A DNA stretch of 64,000 bases from Sediminimonas sp. (GCF_024637375.1 NZ_JAGXFK010000018.1:45232-109231); one strand, 5' to 3'. Counted from the first letter of the stretch, positions 46,431-56,188 are shown. A program made the numbers and translations. The notes: generated by a model from the sequence alone, not told the origin.

Positions 46431-47219
46431 TCAGGTGGATTTCCTACCCTTGATCGGTGCCCAGATACGCTTGTTGGTCAGGTACAACAGCACGGTCAGC
46501 ACGGTCAGGAACAGCACCCCGACCAGGCCGGCATGCTGGCGCGCCATCATCTTGGGCTCGGCTGCCCACATCAGGAAGGCGGCCACGTCCTCGGCCTCGC
46601 TCTGCACGTCGTTGGGCGCGCCGTCGTCGAATTCCACATCCTCGCCATAAAGCGGCGGCGCCATGGCGATCCAGCCGCCGGGGAAGGCGGTGTTCTCGTA
46701 GAACAGCGTGCCCGCTTCCATCTTGTCTTCGCCGGTATAGCCGGTGAGGATTGCCGTGATGTATTCCGGCCCGCCCATGCCCTTGAAAAGCTGGCTTAGG
46801 CCAGTGCCATAGGGGCCGTGGAACCCGGCGCGCTTTTTCGCCATCAGCGACAGGTCCGGCGCGTTGGGGTCCATACCTTCGGGGAAGTGATCGGTCGGCT
46901 TGGCCGGGCGGTAGTCGTCCAGCGCGGGGTCGAACACCTCGTAACGTTCGGCGTAGGCGCGCACCTGGTCGTCGGGAAGGTTCGGCCCGCCCTCGTCACC
47001 CAGGGTGCGCAGGGGCACGTATTTCATGCCATGGCAGCTTGCGCAGACCTGCGTGTAGACCTTGAGCCCGCGCTGCAGCTGGTTCTGGTCGAAGGTGCCG
47101 AAGGGGCCTTCGAAGGAAAACGCCACGTCCTCGATGTGGCCCTCGCCCTCGGCGGCCAGCGCCATCCCACCCGAAAGGGTCAGGGCGGCAACTGCGGCAA
47201 GGCTTAGTTTCTTGAGCAT
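46431..47219 (-). CDS. petC: Cytochrome c1 of the bc1 complex
   Basis: This membrane-anchored c-type cytochrome of 262 aa passes electrons from the Rieske protein to cytochrome c in complex III. I use ATG 47219 ([18 protein letters not shown]); the track start is 21 codons upstream. A signal peptide precedes [18 protein letters not shown]. The haem motif [12 protein letters not shown] is near residue 57, the methionine ligand region [10 protein letters not shown] is near residue 185, and the C-terminal anchor [23 protein letters not shown] is present. It follows petB after 16 bp and ends at the terminator. Confidence 0.97.
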   Translation of the reverse strand: MLKKLSLAAVAALTLSGGMALAAEGEGHIEDVAFSFEGPFGTFDQNQLQRGLKVYTQVCASCHGMKYVPLRTLGDEGGPNLPDDQVRAYAERYEVFDPALDDYRPAKPTDHFPEGMDPNAPDLSLMAKKRAGFHGPYGTGLSQLFKGMGGPEYITAILTGYTGEDKMEAGTLFYENTAFPGGWIAMAPPLYGEDVEFDDGAPNDVQSEAEDVAAFLMWAAEPKMMARQHAGLVGVLFLTVLTVLLYLTNKRIWAPIKGRKST

Positions 47220-47235
47220 TGTCCCGTTTCCTTTC

Positions 47236-48558
47236 TTATTCGGCGGGGGTGCCGGCTTTGCCGTAATGGGCCGCGAAGTCATCCTCGATCGTCTCGGGCT
47301 GCGGTTCGGGCTTCTCTAAGACGCCCAGCAGCGGCAGGATGACCAGGTAGTAGGCGAACCAGTAAGTCGCCCCGATCAGCGAGATGATCGAATAGGGCGG
47401 CTCGGCGGGCATCGCCCCGGCCCACGTCAACACCACGAAATCGAGGCACAGCAGCGCGAACCACCACTTGAACATCGGGCGGTAACGCCCCGAGCGCACA
47501 CGGCTGGTATCCAGCCACGGCACCAGGAACATCACGATGATCGACCCGAACATCGCGATCACACCGAAGAACTTGGCGTTGATGATCCCGCCGGTGATCC
47601 AGCTTGCGAACATCACCACCCAGACATCCGAGGTGAACGCCCGCAGGATGGCGTAGAAGGGCAGGAAGTACCATTCCGGCACGATATGAGCGGGAGTGGC
47701 GAGCGGGTTGGCCTCGATATAGTTGTCGGGGTGGCCCAGGTAGTTGGGCATGAAGCCCACGACCGCGAAAAAGATGATCAGGATCACGCCCAGCGCGAAC
47801 AGGTCCTTCATCACGAAATAGGGCCAGAACGGCACCGTGTCCTTTTCCGCCTCGGCCTTCGATCCGCGCCGCACCTCGACACCCGTGGGGTTGTTGTTGC
47901 CGGTGGTGTGGAAGGCCCAGATATGGATGGCCACCAACGCCGCGATGACGAACGGCAGCAGGTAGTGCAGGCTGAAAAAGCGGTTCAGCGTCGGGTTGCC
48001 CACCGCCGGCCCACCCAGGAGCCATGTCTGGATCGGTTCGCCGATCAACGGGATCGCGCCGAACAGCCCGGTGATCACCGTGGCCCCCCAGAACGACATC
48101 TGCCCCCAGGGCAGAACATAGCCCATGAAGGCCGTTCCCATCATCAGCAGGTAGATCAGCATGCCGATGATCCAGGTGATCTCGCGCGGTGCCTTGTACG
48201 AGCCGTAGTAGAGCCCGCGGAAAATGTGCAGATACACCGCCAGGAAGAACAGCGAGCCGCCGTTCATGTGCAGATAGCGTAGCATGTGCCCGCCATTCAC
48301 GTCGCGCATGATATGTTCGATGCTGGCGAAGGCCAGATCGACATGCGGCGTGTAATGCATCGCCAGGATGATGCCGGTCACGATCTGCAACGCCAGGCAG
48401 AAGGTCAGGACGATGCCCCAGATCCACATCCAGTTCAGGTTCTTGGGCGTGGGGATCATGATCGTGTCGTAGAGAAGCCCGACGATGGGCAGGCGGCTGT
48501 GCAGCCACTTCTCGCCCCGGGTCTTCGGTTCATAGTGATCGTGCGGAATTCCAGCCAT
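47236..48558 (-). CDS. petB: Cytochrome b of the bc1 complex
   Basis: This integral membrane cytochrome of 440 aa holds both b haems and the quinol sites. The start is ATG 48558 ([18 protein letters not shown]); the track adds out-of-frame petA sequence. Haem-ligand histidines lie in [29 protein letters not shown] and [24 protein letters not shown]. The Qo-site PEWY motif is in [18 protein letters not shown] near residue 295. Eight membrane helices are visible. The length and charged C-terminal tail fit Rhodobacter-type bacterial cytochrome b. Confidence 0.97.
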   Translation of the reverse strand: MAGIPHDHYEPKTRGEKWLHSRLPIVGLLYDTIMIPTPKNLNWMWIWGIVLTFCLALQIVTGIILAMHYTPHVDLAFASIEHIMRDVNGGHMLRYLHMNGGSLFFLAVYLHIFRGLYYGSYKAPREITWIIGMLIYLLMMGTAFMGYVLPWGQMSFWGATVITGLFGAIPLIGEPIQTWLLGGPAVGNPTLNRFFSLHYLLPFVIAALVAIHIWAFHTTGNNNPTGVEVRRGSKAEAEKDTVPFWPYFVMKDLFALGVILIIFFAVVGFMPNYLGHPDNYIEANPLATPAHIVPEWYFLPFYAILRAFTSDVWVVMFASWITGGIINAKFFGVIAMFGSIIVMFLVPWLDTSRVRSGRYRPMFKWWFALLCLDFVVLTWAGAMPAEPPYSIISLIGATYWFAYYLVILPLLGVLEKPEPQPETIEDDFAAHYGKAGTPAE

Positions 48559-48569
48559 GATGCGTATCC

Positions 48570-49148
48570 TCAGCCCAGTTTGATCGTCGCGTCGTCGACG
48601 AATTCGGCCACGGGCACCGGCAGGTTCTCGGGCGCGGGCCCCTTGCGGATGCGGCCTGACAAATCGTAGTGCGAGCCGTGGCAGGGACAAAACCAACCAC
48701 CGATATTGCCATCGAGCGCGTAATCACCGGCGTTGCCGATCGGCACGCAGCCAAGGTGCGTGCACACACCCATCTGAACCAGCCATTCGCCGGCTTCATC
48801 AAGCGCGCGGTTCTCGTCGGTCGCGGGAACCTGGCCGTCTATATTCTCGTTGCGCGCGATTCCGTCGGGTAGTTCCGACACTTCGACGGCGCGTGCGGTC
48901 TCGATTTCGGCCTCGGTACGGCGGCGGATGAACACCGGCTTGCCCAACCATTTCACGGTCAGTTGCGTGCCTGGCTCGACACCGCCCACATCGACCCGGA
49001 TCGAGCTGAGCGCCTGCACGTCCGCCGAGGGGTTCATCTGGTTCACAAGCGGCCAAACGGCAGCACCTGCGGTTACGGCACCTGCGCCGGCGGTGGCGTA
49101 GTAGAGGAAATCTCTGCGGGTGCCTTCGTGATCTTCTGCGTGGGACAC
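48570..49148 (-). CDS. petA: Ubiquinol-cytochrome c reductase Rieske iron-sulfur subunit
   Basis: This 2Fe-2S subunit of complex III has 192 aa. I choose GTG 49148 (reads [22 protein letters not shown]), with GGAGA upstream, because Rhodobacter Rieske proteins begin at exactly this point; the track start is 19 codons earlier. A twin-arginine-like RRDFL precedes the single membrane helix. Cluster ligands are in [12 protein letters not shown] near residue 130 and [11 protein letters not shown] near residue 152. It is the first gene of petABC, with petB 11 bp downstream. Confidence 0.96.
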   Translation of the reverse strand: MSHAEDHEGTRRDFLYYATAGAGAVTAGAAVWPLVNQMNPSADVQALSSIRVDVGGVEPGTQLTVKWLGKPVFIRRRTEAEIETARAVEVSELPDGIARNENIDGQVPATDENRALDEAGEWLVQMGVCTHLGCVPIGNAGDYALDGNIGGWFCPCHGSHYDLSGRIRKGPAPENLPVPVAEFVDDATIKLG

Positions 49149-49369
49149 GAGGGTTTCTCCATTCTTCGGCCGGTTGGCCCGTGCGTTTGATGTCCGTGCG
49201 TACACGACCTATCGGGGTGCTATTTAGCGGGGGATTTCGCTCAGGTCCAGCGGTCAATGCCGTGCGCACGCGACAGAGCGCGACGCAGCGGTGATCTGTC
49301 GCGCTCACCCGTGGGCCGCCCGTGACCGCGCTCGCCTCCCCCGCCGCGCCGGGGCGCGTGCGGCGGGGC

Positions 49370-49975
49370 TCAGTCGCGCGGCTGCGTGGTGGCCATCGCG
49401 GGGCGCTCGGCAAAGCGGGCATGCCACTCCGCCAGCGCCACGCGTCCCTGCCGCCAGTTGCGCGCATCGTGGCGGAAATCAAGGTAGCCCAGCGCACAGC
49501 AGACCGCGATCTGCCCCATGTCCAGCGGGCCCGACAGGTGGCTCATCCAGCGGCCTTCCAGCGCGTCGAGCGCCCGGGTCACCTTGGCCCACTGCGCGTC
49601 CATCCAGCCGTCGAACACCTTGTCGGCCGGGCGCAGGCGGGTCTCGTAGGTGATGCTCACCGCGGCATCCATGATCCCGTCGGCGGTGGCCTCCAGGGTC
49701 AGCGTCTCCCAGATACGAGCGTCGGGGTACAAGCCGCCGCCCGCCCGTGCATCCAGGAACCGCGTTATGACCCGGCTGTCATAGATCGCCGGGCCGTCGG
49801 TGCGGATCAGCGCCGGTATCTTGCCCAGCGGGTTGGCGCTCGCGACCTCGTCGGCGGTGGCGACAGGCGAGGTCTTTACCTGCACCAGTTCCACGTCGTC
49901 GGTCTGTCCGGTTTCGTCCAGACAGACCAGCACCTTGCGGACAAAGGGTGAGGCCGGTGAATAGACTAGTTTCAT
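49370..49975 (-). CDS. Glutathione S-transferase family protein
   Basis: This soluble GST-like protein of 201 aa has an N-terminal thioredoxin-like domain (MKLVYSPASPFVRKVLVCLDETG, with the serine near residue 9 a candidate catalytic residue) and an ADGPAIYDSRVITRFLD glutathione-binding segment near residue 60. A helical C-terminal domain follows. Substrate is unknown. It sits upstream of the petA promoter region on the same strand with a 221-bp gap. Confidence 0.9.
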   Translation of the reverse strand: MKLVYSPASPFVRKVLVCLDETGQTDDVELVQVKTSPVATADEVASANPLGKIPALIRTDGPAIYDSRVITRFLDARAGGGLYPDARIWETLTLEATADGIMDAAVSITYETRLRPADKVFDGWMDAQWAKVTRALDALEGRWMSHLSGPLDMGQIAVCCALGYLDFRHDARNWRQGRVALAEWHARFAERPAMATTQPRD

Positions 49976-50044
49976 GCGCGCGCTCCGTTGCTGCGTTCGC
50001 GGGCCACAGTACAGCGCCTGTCGCGCCGTGCAAGGCGCGGCGGA

Positions 50045-50665
50045 TCAGCCCGCGTCGGGCGGCGCGCGCATCAGGCCGGCCAGCGCCGCAAGCTCGGCCC
50101 CGATACCGGCCTCGACATGGTCGGCCGCACGCAGGCGCACCGTGTCGGCCTTGTTCTGGTTCAGCTTCCAGGTACCCTCGATCCCGTCCACCTCCAGGCG
50201 GAAGGGCAGGATCTGGCGCATCATGCGGTCCAGCGCGCTCGCGTCCATCTTGTCGGTGGTCCAGGGCGGCTTGCCGGCAATGCGCGCCTCGAAATGATCC
50301 GACAGCCGGTCGAGATGCGCACGCATGTCGCCCGGCTCCAACGCCACCAGGCGCCCGCGCAGATGCACGGCGACATAGTTCCAGGTGGGCACCTGACCCT
50401 CTGCGCCGTACCAGTCGGGCGAAACATAGCCATCCGGCCCGGTCACCGCGATCACCGCCGGCACCGGCATGGCCAGCCGCGCGATCGGGTTGGATCGCAC
50501 CAGGTGCATCTCGACCCGGTCCGCGTCGGGCGACAGCAGCACAGGCACATGCGACATCAGCGGCCCGGCATCGCCGTTCACCGCCAGCGTGCCAAAGCCA
50601 CGGTCGCGGACAAGAGCAATGTCCTGCGGCGTGCCTGAAGTGCGAAAGACGGGGTTGGGGTGCAT
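50045..50665 (-). CDS. FMN-binding negative transcriptional regulator (PaiB-like)
   Basis: This protein of 206 aa belongs to the PaiB family, a flavin-reductase-like split-barrel fold. Typical segments are MHPNPVFRTSGTPQDIALVRDRGFGTLAVNG, MSHVPVLLSPDADRVEMHLVRSNP, VSPDWYGAEGQVPTWNYVAVHLRG near residue 115-138, and KMDASALDRMMRQILPFRLEV. Some members act as transcriptional repressors of protease genes; most are uncharacterised. It lies between mtaB and the GST gene without an obvious functional link. Confidence 0.88.
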   Translation of the reverse strand: MHPNPVFRTSGTPQDIALVRDRGFGTLAVNGDAGPLMSHVPVLLSPDADRVEMHLVRSNPIARLAMPVPAVIAVTGPDGYVSPDWYGAEGQVPTWNYVAVHLRGRLVALEPGDMRAHLDRLSDHFEARIAGKPPWTTDKMDASALDRMMRQILPFRLEVDGIEGTWKLNQNKADTVRLRAADHVEAGIGAELAALAGLMRAPPDAG

Positions 50666-50696
50666 TACAATGTCTCCTGGGTCTCGGCGCGCGCGG

Positions 50697-51959
50697 TCAG
50701 GCGGCGGTCAGTTGCGAGGCGTCGTGCCCGGCCATCCGGGCCGTGACGATGGCGCCCTCGGGACGGTCGCTGCCAAAGGCCACTTCGGCGAAATGCGGCG
50801 TGCGGCCCATGCGCGGGCTTTCCATCAGCACCGGATGGTCGCGACCCACCTGTGCCGCCAGGTGCGCCGCCACGCGCGCCTTTCCCGCCGCCCGCAACCG
50901 CGCCGCCCGGTCCTTGATCGCGCGCCCGTCGACCTGCGGCATGCGCGCCGCCGGGGTGCCGGCTCGCGGGCTGAACGGAAAGACATGCAGCCATGTCAGG
51001 CCACAGTCTGCGACCAGCCGCAGCGAATTGTCGAACATCGCCTCGGTCTCGGTTGGAAAGCCCGCGATGATATCGGCGCCGAAGGTGATGTCGGGGCGCA
51101 GGCGCCGCGCCTCCTCGCAGAAACGGATCGCGTCATCGCGCAGGTGGCGACGCTTCATCCGTTTCAGGATCAGGTCGTCGCCGTGTTGCAGGCTCAGATG
51201 CAGATGCGGCATCAGGCGCGGCTCGGTGGCGATGGCCTGCATCAGGTTGTCGTCCGCCTCGATGCTGTCGATCGAGCTGATACGCAACCGCGGCAGATCG
51301 GGCACCAGCCGCAGGATGCGCATGACCAGGTCGCCCAGCCGCGGTTGCGCCGGCAGATCGGCGCCCCAGCTTGTCAGGTCGACGCCGGTCAGGACCACCT
51401 CGTTGAACCCGCGATCGACCAGCCGCTTGATCTGCTCGACCACCACGCCGGCGGGTACGCTGCGCGAGTTGCCCCGCCCATAAGGGATGATGCAAAAGGT
51501 GCAGCGATGGTCGCAGCCGTTCTGCACCTGCACATAGGCGCGGCTACGGGTACCGAACCCGTCGATCAGATGACCGGCGGTTTCGCGCACGCTCATGATG
51601 TCGTCGACCTGCACGCGCTCCGTCTCTCCGGTGAAATCGGGCGCCAGCCGCGCCCATGTGTCGGGCTGCATCTTCTCGCTGTTGCCGATCACCGCATCGA
51701 CCTCGTCCATCGCGGCGAATGTCTGCGGCTCGGTCTGCGCGGCGCAGCCGGTCACGATCAGCCGCGCCTGCGGGTTCTCGCGCTTCAGGCGGCGGATTTC
51801 CTGGCGCGCCTTGCGCACCGCCTGCGCGGTGACGGCGCAGGTATTGACCACCACCGCGCCCTCGACCCCGGCCTGCGCCGCCAGATCGCGCATCGCCTGA
51901 GTCTCGTAGCTGTTCAACCGGCAGCCGAGGGTCGAAAAGATCGGCGTGCGCGCGGTCAT
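50697..51959 (-). CDS. mtaB: tRNA N6-threonylcarbamoyladenosine methylthiotransferase
   Basis: This radical SAM enzyme converts t6A37 to ms2t6A37 in tRNAs. It has 420 aa from ATG 51959 ([21 protein letters not shown]), overlapping dapF by 4 bp; the track ORF adds out-of-frame dapF sequence. The N-terminal UPF0004 domain has cysteines in [15 protein letters not shown] and VTGCAAQ, which bind the auxiliary cluster. The radical SAM CxxxCxxC is in [17 protein letters not shown] near residue 150. A C-terminal TRAM-like region is short. It is co-transcribed with dapF. Confidence 0.95.
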   Translation of the reverse strand: MTARTPIFSTLGCRLNSYETQAMRDLAAQAGVEGAVVVNTCAVTAQAVRKARQEIRRLKRENPQARLIVTGCAAQTEPQTFAAMDEVDAVIGNSEKMQPDTWARLAPDFTGETERVQVDDIMSVRETAGHLIDGFGTRSRAYVQVQNGCDHRCTFCIIPYGRGNSRSVPAGVVVEQIKRLVDRGFNEVVLTGVDLTSWGADLPAQPRLGDLVMRILRLVPDLPRLRISSIDSIEADDNLMQAIATEPRLMPHLHLSLQHGDDLILKRMKRRHLRDDAIRFCEEARRLRPDITFGADIIAGFPTETEAMFDNSLRLVADCGLTWLHVFPFSPRAGTPAARMPQVDGRAIKDRAARLRAAGKARVAAHLAAQVGRDHPVLMESPRMGRTPHFAEVAFGSDRPEGAIVTARMAGHDASQLTAA

Positions 51960-52789
51960 GACACCGCCTCCAGGAATTCGGGCGTCAGCCAGCCGTCGGC
52001 CACGTGCATCGTCGGGCCGGTCATCCAGACGCCATCGTCGCGCCATTCCACGTCCAGCGACCCACCGTCCAGATCGACGCGCACCCGCGGCCCCGTCAAC
52101 CCGCGCCGCACCGCCGCCACAGCCACCGCGCAGGACGAAGAGCCAGAGGCCGGCGTGACGCCCGCGCCGCGCTCCCACACCCGCACGCGCAGGCGGTCGG
52201 GGCCGGTCAGCGCGGCAAACTGCACGTTGGTGCGCTCGGGGAACAACTCGTGCGTCTCGATCGCGGCGCCGCGCGCGGCAAGGTCAACGGCCTCGGCATC
52301 GTCAACGAAAAAGGTGCAATGCGGGTTGCCCATGCCGGTGGCAACCGGCGCCCCCTCGATCGGCAGGGCCAGCGTGTCCACCTCGCGCGCCAGCGGCACC
52401 TCGCGCCAACCAAGCTGCGGCGCGCCCATGTTGACGGATGTCATCCCGCCGCCGGCATCGCGGGCCGCAAGCTCGCCGCGCGCGGTGGACAGGTGCAACA
52501 CCTCCTTGCCCGTCTCGCGCATCAGGTGGCGCGCGATACAGCGCGTCGCGTTCCCGCATGCCGCCGATTCCGAGCCGTCGGCGTTATAGAACGTCAGGTG
52601 CGCATCCCCCGCCCCGGCCGAGATCACCGCCAACTGGTCGAACCCGATGCCGCGGCGCCTGTCGGCCAACGCGCAAATCAGCGCCGGCGGCAGATCGATC
52701 GCGCGCGCACGCGCATCCACGACAACGAAATCGTTGCCCAGCCCGTGCATCTTCATGAAGGGCAATTCCGCCCGTGCCTGATCGCTCAT
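51956..52789 (-). CDS. dapF: Diaminopimelate epimerase
   Basis: This enzyme converts LL- to meso-diaminopimelate for lysine and peptidoglycan synthesis. I start at ATG 52789 ([25 protein letters not shown]), though the MKMHG methionine is possible; the protein is 277 aa. The first catalytic cysteine is in ACGNATRC near residue 75. At the second site, where E. coli has ACGSGAC, this protein reads ASGSSSC: the expected catalytic cysteine is serine, with another cysteine four residues on. The rest of the fold ([21 protein letters not shown]) is intact. It is upstream of mtaB and divergent from tRNA-Lys. Confidence 0.92.
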   Translation of the reverse strand: MSDQARAELPFMKMHGLGNDFVVVDARARAIDLPPALICALADRRRGIGFDQLAVISAGAGDAHLTFYNADGSESAACGNATRCIARHLMRETGKEVLHLSTARGELAARDAGGGMTSVNMGAPQLGWREVPLAREVDTLALPIEGAPVATGMGNPHCTFFVDDAEAVDLAARGAAIETHELFPERTNVQFAALTGPDRLRVRVWERGAGVTPASGSSSCAVAVAAVRRGLTGPRVRVDLDGGSLDVEWRDDGVWMTGPTMHVADGWLTPEFLEAVS

Positions 52790-52895
52790 GGCCGGGCATA
52801 TAGACCGCGCCGCGCCGCGAATCCAGCCGCCACGCAAGAAACCGGCGATTCGGGGTTGACCCCCCGCCCCGCGCTTTCTAGATACCGCGTCCAGT

Positions 52896-52971
52896 GGGCC
52901 GTTAGCTCAGTTGGTAGAGCAACTGACTTTTAATCAGTGGGTCGCAGGTTCGAATCCTGCACGGCTCACCA
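52896..52971 (+). tRNA. tRNA-Lys (anticodon TTT)
   Basis: The 76-nt cloverleaf is complete: acceptor GGGCCGT with ACGGCTC (one G-U pair), D-arm TAGCTCAGTTGGTAGAGCA, anticodon arm ACTGA-CTTTTAA-TCAGT with TTT anticodon, T-arm GCAGGTTCGAATCCTGC, and an encoded CCA end. An integrase gene lies 77 bp downstream, so its 3' end is the likely attachment site of an integrated element. Confidence 0.98.
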
Positions 52972-53048
52972 CTGTTTCAAGCACTTAGCAGAAGTGCGCC
53001 AGACCTGTTGGAACGTGTTGGAACGATGATGTTCGCGAATTGATCCAA

Positions 53049-54275
53049 CTACTTTTTGCGGCGCAGTTGGACGATCTGGTTCGCCCCCTCGCTTCGGCTC
53101 CTCGAGTAGCGGTTCGTCGTCGAGACGCTGGCGTGCTGAGCCGCATCCCGGAGCGCATATGGATCGACCCCGAGGCTTTTCGCTTCGGTGACTGCGCCGG
53201 CTCTCACATCCATCATCCAGATGTTTGCCGGCAGACCCGCAACCTTGCGCAGACGTGCCCAGGCCTGTGACCAGCCGCTGATCGTATAGGGCAGCCCATG
53301 TGCACGCGTGGACCGAATCACCGGTCCGACCGGCTCATCGGGGCGCAAGAGGCGAAGCCGGGACTGGATTTCGGGCAGCGGAGCGAGATCAAAACAATAG
53401 GGCTCGGGCAGGCTTTTTGCCGTCTTGGAGATCACCTTCGAAAATCCGCTCAGATCGGGGTCGAACATGTCCCAGGTCAGGCCATCCTGCCAGCGCTTGC
53501 CATTTCGGATGATACCGCCTTCAAGCTCATCCGTGGCGAGCCATTGACCACGCACATCGACCGCTCTTAGGGTCAGCTCGAACTGCAGCAGTATGCCCAA
53601 TGCGAAATCCGGCATGCCCTCTGCGTCAGCTTCGGCGACGATCTTGTAGACCTGCTCACGTGTCGGCGCCGCTTGCCGGCCGGCACCAACCTGGAACCGC
53701 ATCTCGCCGAGTGTCTCCGCAACAGCAGCCGCTTCCCTGATCTGCAGCGCTTTTCCGTACCGCGCTACGCGCCGGAGCGTATTGAAGAAGCGATGGATGT
53801 AGGAAACGGACCGCCCCTTTTCCTCCATGGCCTTTTGCGCTCGCTTGATTTGCTCGTAGGTCAGATCCTCGATCTGCATATGCCCCACAACGACTTCCAG
53901 CTTTGCAAGCTGCTGAAGGTAGCCCTGCTTCGTGTTTCCCTTCACCTCGTGTATCGGCGAAAACTCGTCAGATTTGTATCGGCCGATCAGATAGTGCCAG
54001 GAGCCAAGCTTGACCTTCGAGTGATCCAGACCTTCCCACCAGCGCAAGAGCTCCCGGGTGAGCTGGCGGCATCGCAACGCCCGCTCTTTCTGGTGCCCAT
54101 CACCGGGGTGGCCGGGTTCTCCAACCTTCACCGCTTTCACATTGTAACCGGCGGTCAGGTATTTCGATGGGCACTTCCAGCGTGCCTGTCTGTGATGAGG
54201 GTCTCTGCCCGACCACGACAGGCAGGGCGCGTACAAGGGATCAGAGCCATTCCACAAGGCTGACTTAAACGGCAT
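53049..54275 (-). CDS. Tyrosine recombinase / phage-type integrase
   Basis: This site-specific recombinase of 408 aa is adjacent to the tRNA-Lys 3' end. An N-terminal arm-binding region and a SAM-like core-binding domain (about residues 120-190, TKQGYLQQLAKLEVVVGHM) precede the catalytic domain. The first arginine is in ELTLRAVDVRG. Box II reads WMMDVRAGAVTEA, so methionine stands where most integrases have the HxxR histidine. The later histidine and the tyrosine are in QHASVSTTNRYSRS. I recall this box II variant in integrases of alphaproteobacterial prophages. The start overlaps the upstream excisionase-like gene by 11 bp. Confidence 0.93.
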   Translation of the reverse strand: MPFKSALWNGSDPLYAPCLSWSGRDPHHRQARWKCPSKYLTAGYNVKAVKVGEPGHPGDGHQKERALRCRQLTRELLRWWEGLDHSKVKLGSWHYLIGRYKSDEFSPIHEVKGNTKQGYLQQLAKLEVVVGHMQIEDLTYEQIKRAQKAMEEKGRSVSYIHRFFNTLRRVARYGKALQIREAAAVAETLGEMRFQVGAGRQAAPTREQVYKIVAEADAEGMPDFALGILLQFELTLRAVDVRGQWLATDELEGGIIRNGKRWQDGLTWDMFDPDLSGFSKVISKTAKSLPEPYCFDLAPLPEIQSRLRLLRPDEPVGPVIRSTRAHGLPYTISGWSQAWARLRKVAGLPANIWMMDVRAGAVTEAKSLGVDPYALRDAAQHASVSTTNRYSRSRSEGANQIVQLRRKK

Positions 54276-54534
54276 TCAGATTTATCTCCTCCCTGGTGCG
54301 TTCTTGATAGATCGAAGGGGCAGACGCATCTGGAATACGGCGGCGCTGTGCGATCCACGCATCTACATCGCTCTTGTGGTAAAGGTCGGTGACATGATCT
54401 TTCTCTGGAAAGCCCTCAGCCTTCAGGGCCTCGCGTTTGCGAGAGAACTGATCCTTGGTCATCCCGAGCCGTTGCGCAGCCCAGGAGACCGAGCCGTAGG
54501 CGCTGCCGTCGTTAAAAGTGAGATCGCTTCTCAT
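54265..54534 (-). CDS. Excisionase-like small DNA-binding protein
   Basis: This 89-aa protein uses ATG 54534 (MRSDLTFNDGSAYGSV), with GGAGA nine bases upstream; the 114-aa track ORF includes upstream noncoding sequence. SWAAQRLGMTKDQFSRKREALKAEGFPEKDHVTDLYHKSDVDAWIAQRR looks like a MerR/AlpA-type winged helix-turn-helix, in which the last segment forms the wing. Its stop overlaps the integrase start, a classic xis-int arrangement. It would direct excision or regulate the integrase. The family is assigned by pattern and position only. Confidence 0.75.
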   Translation of the reverse strand: MRSDLTFNDGSAYGSVSWAAQRLGMTKDQFSRKREALKAEGFPEKDHVTDLYHKSDVDAWIAQRRRIPDASAPSIYQERTREEINLNAV

Positions 54535-55298
54535 ACCGGAATTTCTCCGTTTTGTGAGATGTTTGGGGATCAGGGGGCAACTGTCAGGACGAAGCATCCC
54601 GTCTTGCAAGTAGAGTCAGTTGTCTATCTCGCGCCCATTCGAGCGAAAGCCATGAGGCCCAAAAATCTGTGGCACAGAAAATATATGGAAGCTCAGCTGG
54701 GCCGACCATATGTGGTAGCCTCACCGAACCGTGCCCGACCCACAACATATTGTGGGTCTAAGCAACGAGCGACAGCTTACAATACATGCAGTCTTGTCCC
54801 ACTCACCTCCAGATTAGAGAGTTGCGGACAGGTGTGCAATGCTCCCAATAGTCATTTTGCAAAAAAGATTGCAGTTGTGTATTGCAATCTGTATCTGGTG
54901 TGATTCGATTTGATGTGGTGCGGTGTGATGTGGAGCAAAAGATATTGCACCAAACTCCGACGCCAGCCCATTTCCATACAGGGACTCACTTCGAAAAAAC
55001 TCGCTGACGCTCGCTTTTGTCTCGTGGCGCCTGTAGTCGCTGGGAAGATTGATTATTGATACCGGGAGACTTAACGCATGCTGCGCGCGCGAGGCCGATC
55101 AATTGATCCGACCCCCAGACCGCCAACCCGACGAACCACACCAAACCGAAGCCGACCCTGTCACACCGCACCACGACGAAGCGACGGACACCAAGTGATA
55201 CCGAGCCCAAGCACACCACAAGCACATCAAAGGCTCACAGGCATACTCGCCGCTGAGCGCCAACCAGACCGAGAGCGGCTTTCAGTGGATGTTCCCGG
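54535..55298. other. AT-richer, palindrome-rich intergenic region (no convincing gene)
   Basis: This 764-bp stretch separates the xis-int genes from the exopolysaccharide block. The small track ORFs here have low-complexity products (MLVVCLGSVSLGVRRFVVV) and no good ribosome sites. What is visible is a set of palindromes: TCTGTG-G-CACAGA (54666-54678), ACCA-TATG-TGGT (54705-54716), GACCCACAA-CATA-TTGTGGGTC (54737-54758) and AGATTGCA-N9-TGCAATCT (54866-54890). A stem-loop at 54974-55042 resembles one at 63781-63845. Composition is lower in GC than the flanks, suggesting imported DNA. Confidence 0.7.
54974..55042. repeat. Stem-loop element A (related to 63781-63845)
   Basis: Outer arms TACAGG and CCTGTA enclose a core with CGAAAAAACTCGC and GCTCGCTTTTG. 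Aligned by eye with 63781-63845, both begin CCATACA and share GGAC, CGAAAAA, ACGCT, TTTT and a CTGG end. The pair brackets the exopolysaccharide block. Function is unknown. Confidence 0.45.
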
Positions 55299-56087
55299 AT
55301 GAAGGGACTTCTGTCGCGAATACTCAACCGCGGGGCGCCGCCCGTAGAGCCCGAGGTCGCCCCGGCGAGCGCAGACCTGCAACCCGAGCGCCCCTTCGTG
55401 GCCATCGGCGACGTGCATGGTCGTGTGGATTTGTTGCTGGAGATCGACCGGCTGATCGAGGCGCGCTGCCCCGGATGGCCGGTGGTGTTTCTGGGCGATT
55501 ACGTTGATCGCGGCGAACAGAGCCGCGATGTGCTGGATCTGTTGATGTCGGTTTCGCCCCAAGACACGCCGCCGGTCGTTTGCCTGATGGGCAACCACGA
55601 ACGCATGCTGCTGGATTTTCTCGACGATCCTGCGAAGAACGGGCCGAGATGGCTGAGAAACGGCGGCTTGCAGGCGCTGGCCAGTTTCGGCGTTGCGCCG
55701 CCGCGCGGCGGCAGCACCGATCCGGCGGCGCTCGATGAGGTGCGCGAGCGGCTGGCTGCGGCGATGGGCGCGGCGATGATCGCGTGGCTCAGGGCGCGCC
55801 CGCTGTCATGGCACAGCGGCAATGTCTGGGCCGTGCATGCCGCTGCCGACCCCGAGCTGCCGATGACCGATCAATCCGACAATGTGCTTCTCTGGGGCCA
55901 CCCCGAGTTCCTCCGCAAGCCGCGCGCCGACGGGCAATGGGTTGTCCACGGTCATACTGTCGTCGAGGCGCCGCAGGCATCGGCAGGGCGGATCGCGGTG
56001 GATACCGGTGCCTACGCCACCGGGCGCCTGACCGCTGCGGCAATCAGTGCCGATGGTGTCAGTTTCATTCAAACCGGAGAAGGCTGA
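55299..56087 (+). CDS. PPP-family metallophosphatase (serine/threonine phosphatase-like)
   Basis: This calcineurin-like phosphoesterase of 262 aa has all PPP motifs: AIGDVHGRVD near residue 36, FLGDYVDRGEQSRD near residue 63, MGNHERMLLD near residue 96, and WVVHGHTVVE near residue 218. Metal-binding Asp, His and Asn residues are all present. Relatives act as protein phosphatases or as diadenosine tetraphosphatases. The position just upstream of the tyrosine autokinase gene, on the same strand with 101 bp between, suggests a role in exopolysaccharide control. The partner is inferred from context only. Confidence 0.9.
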   Translation: MKGLLSRILNRGAPPVEPEVAPASADLQPERPFVAIGDVHGRVDLLLEIDRLIEARCPGWPVVFLGDYVDRGEQSRDVLDLLMSVSPQDTPPVVCLMGNHERMLLDFLDDPAKNGPRWLRNGGLQALASFGVAPPRGGSTDPAALDEVRERLAAAMGAAMIAWLRARPLSWHSGNVWAVHAAADPELPMTDQSDNVLLWGHPEFLRKPRADGQWVVHGHTVVEAPQASAGRIAVDTGAYATGRLTAAAISADGVSFIQTGEG

Positions 56088-56188
56088 GGCGGCGGCGCGC
56101 ACTCCCATAGCGGCCCAGTTTATCCTGTCATTCTCATTTGCGATGCGCTAATTCTGCGCCAATTGCATTTACATTGTCAGAGCGTCAT

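Noticed and set aside
54986-55225. A 79-aa ORF in the AT-rich gap
   Set aside because: Low-complexity product (many V, G, R), no ribosome site, and it runs through a stem-loop element.
52940-55300. A second attachment site (attR) copying the tRNA-Lys 3' end
   Set aside because: I looked for GGTTCGAATCC and the CACGGCTCACCA end across the following sequence and found no second copy inside the window.
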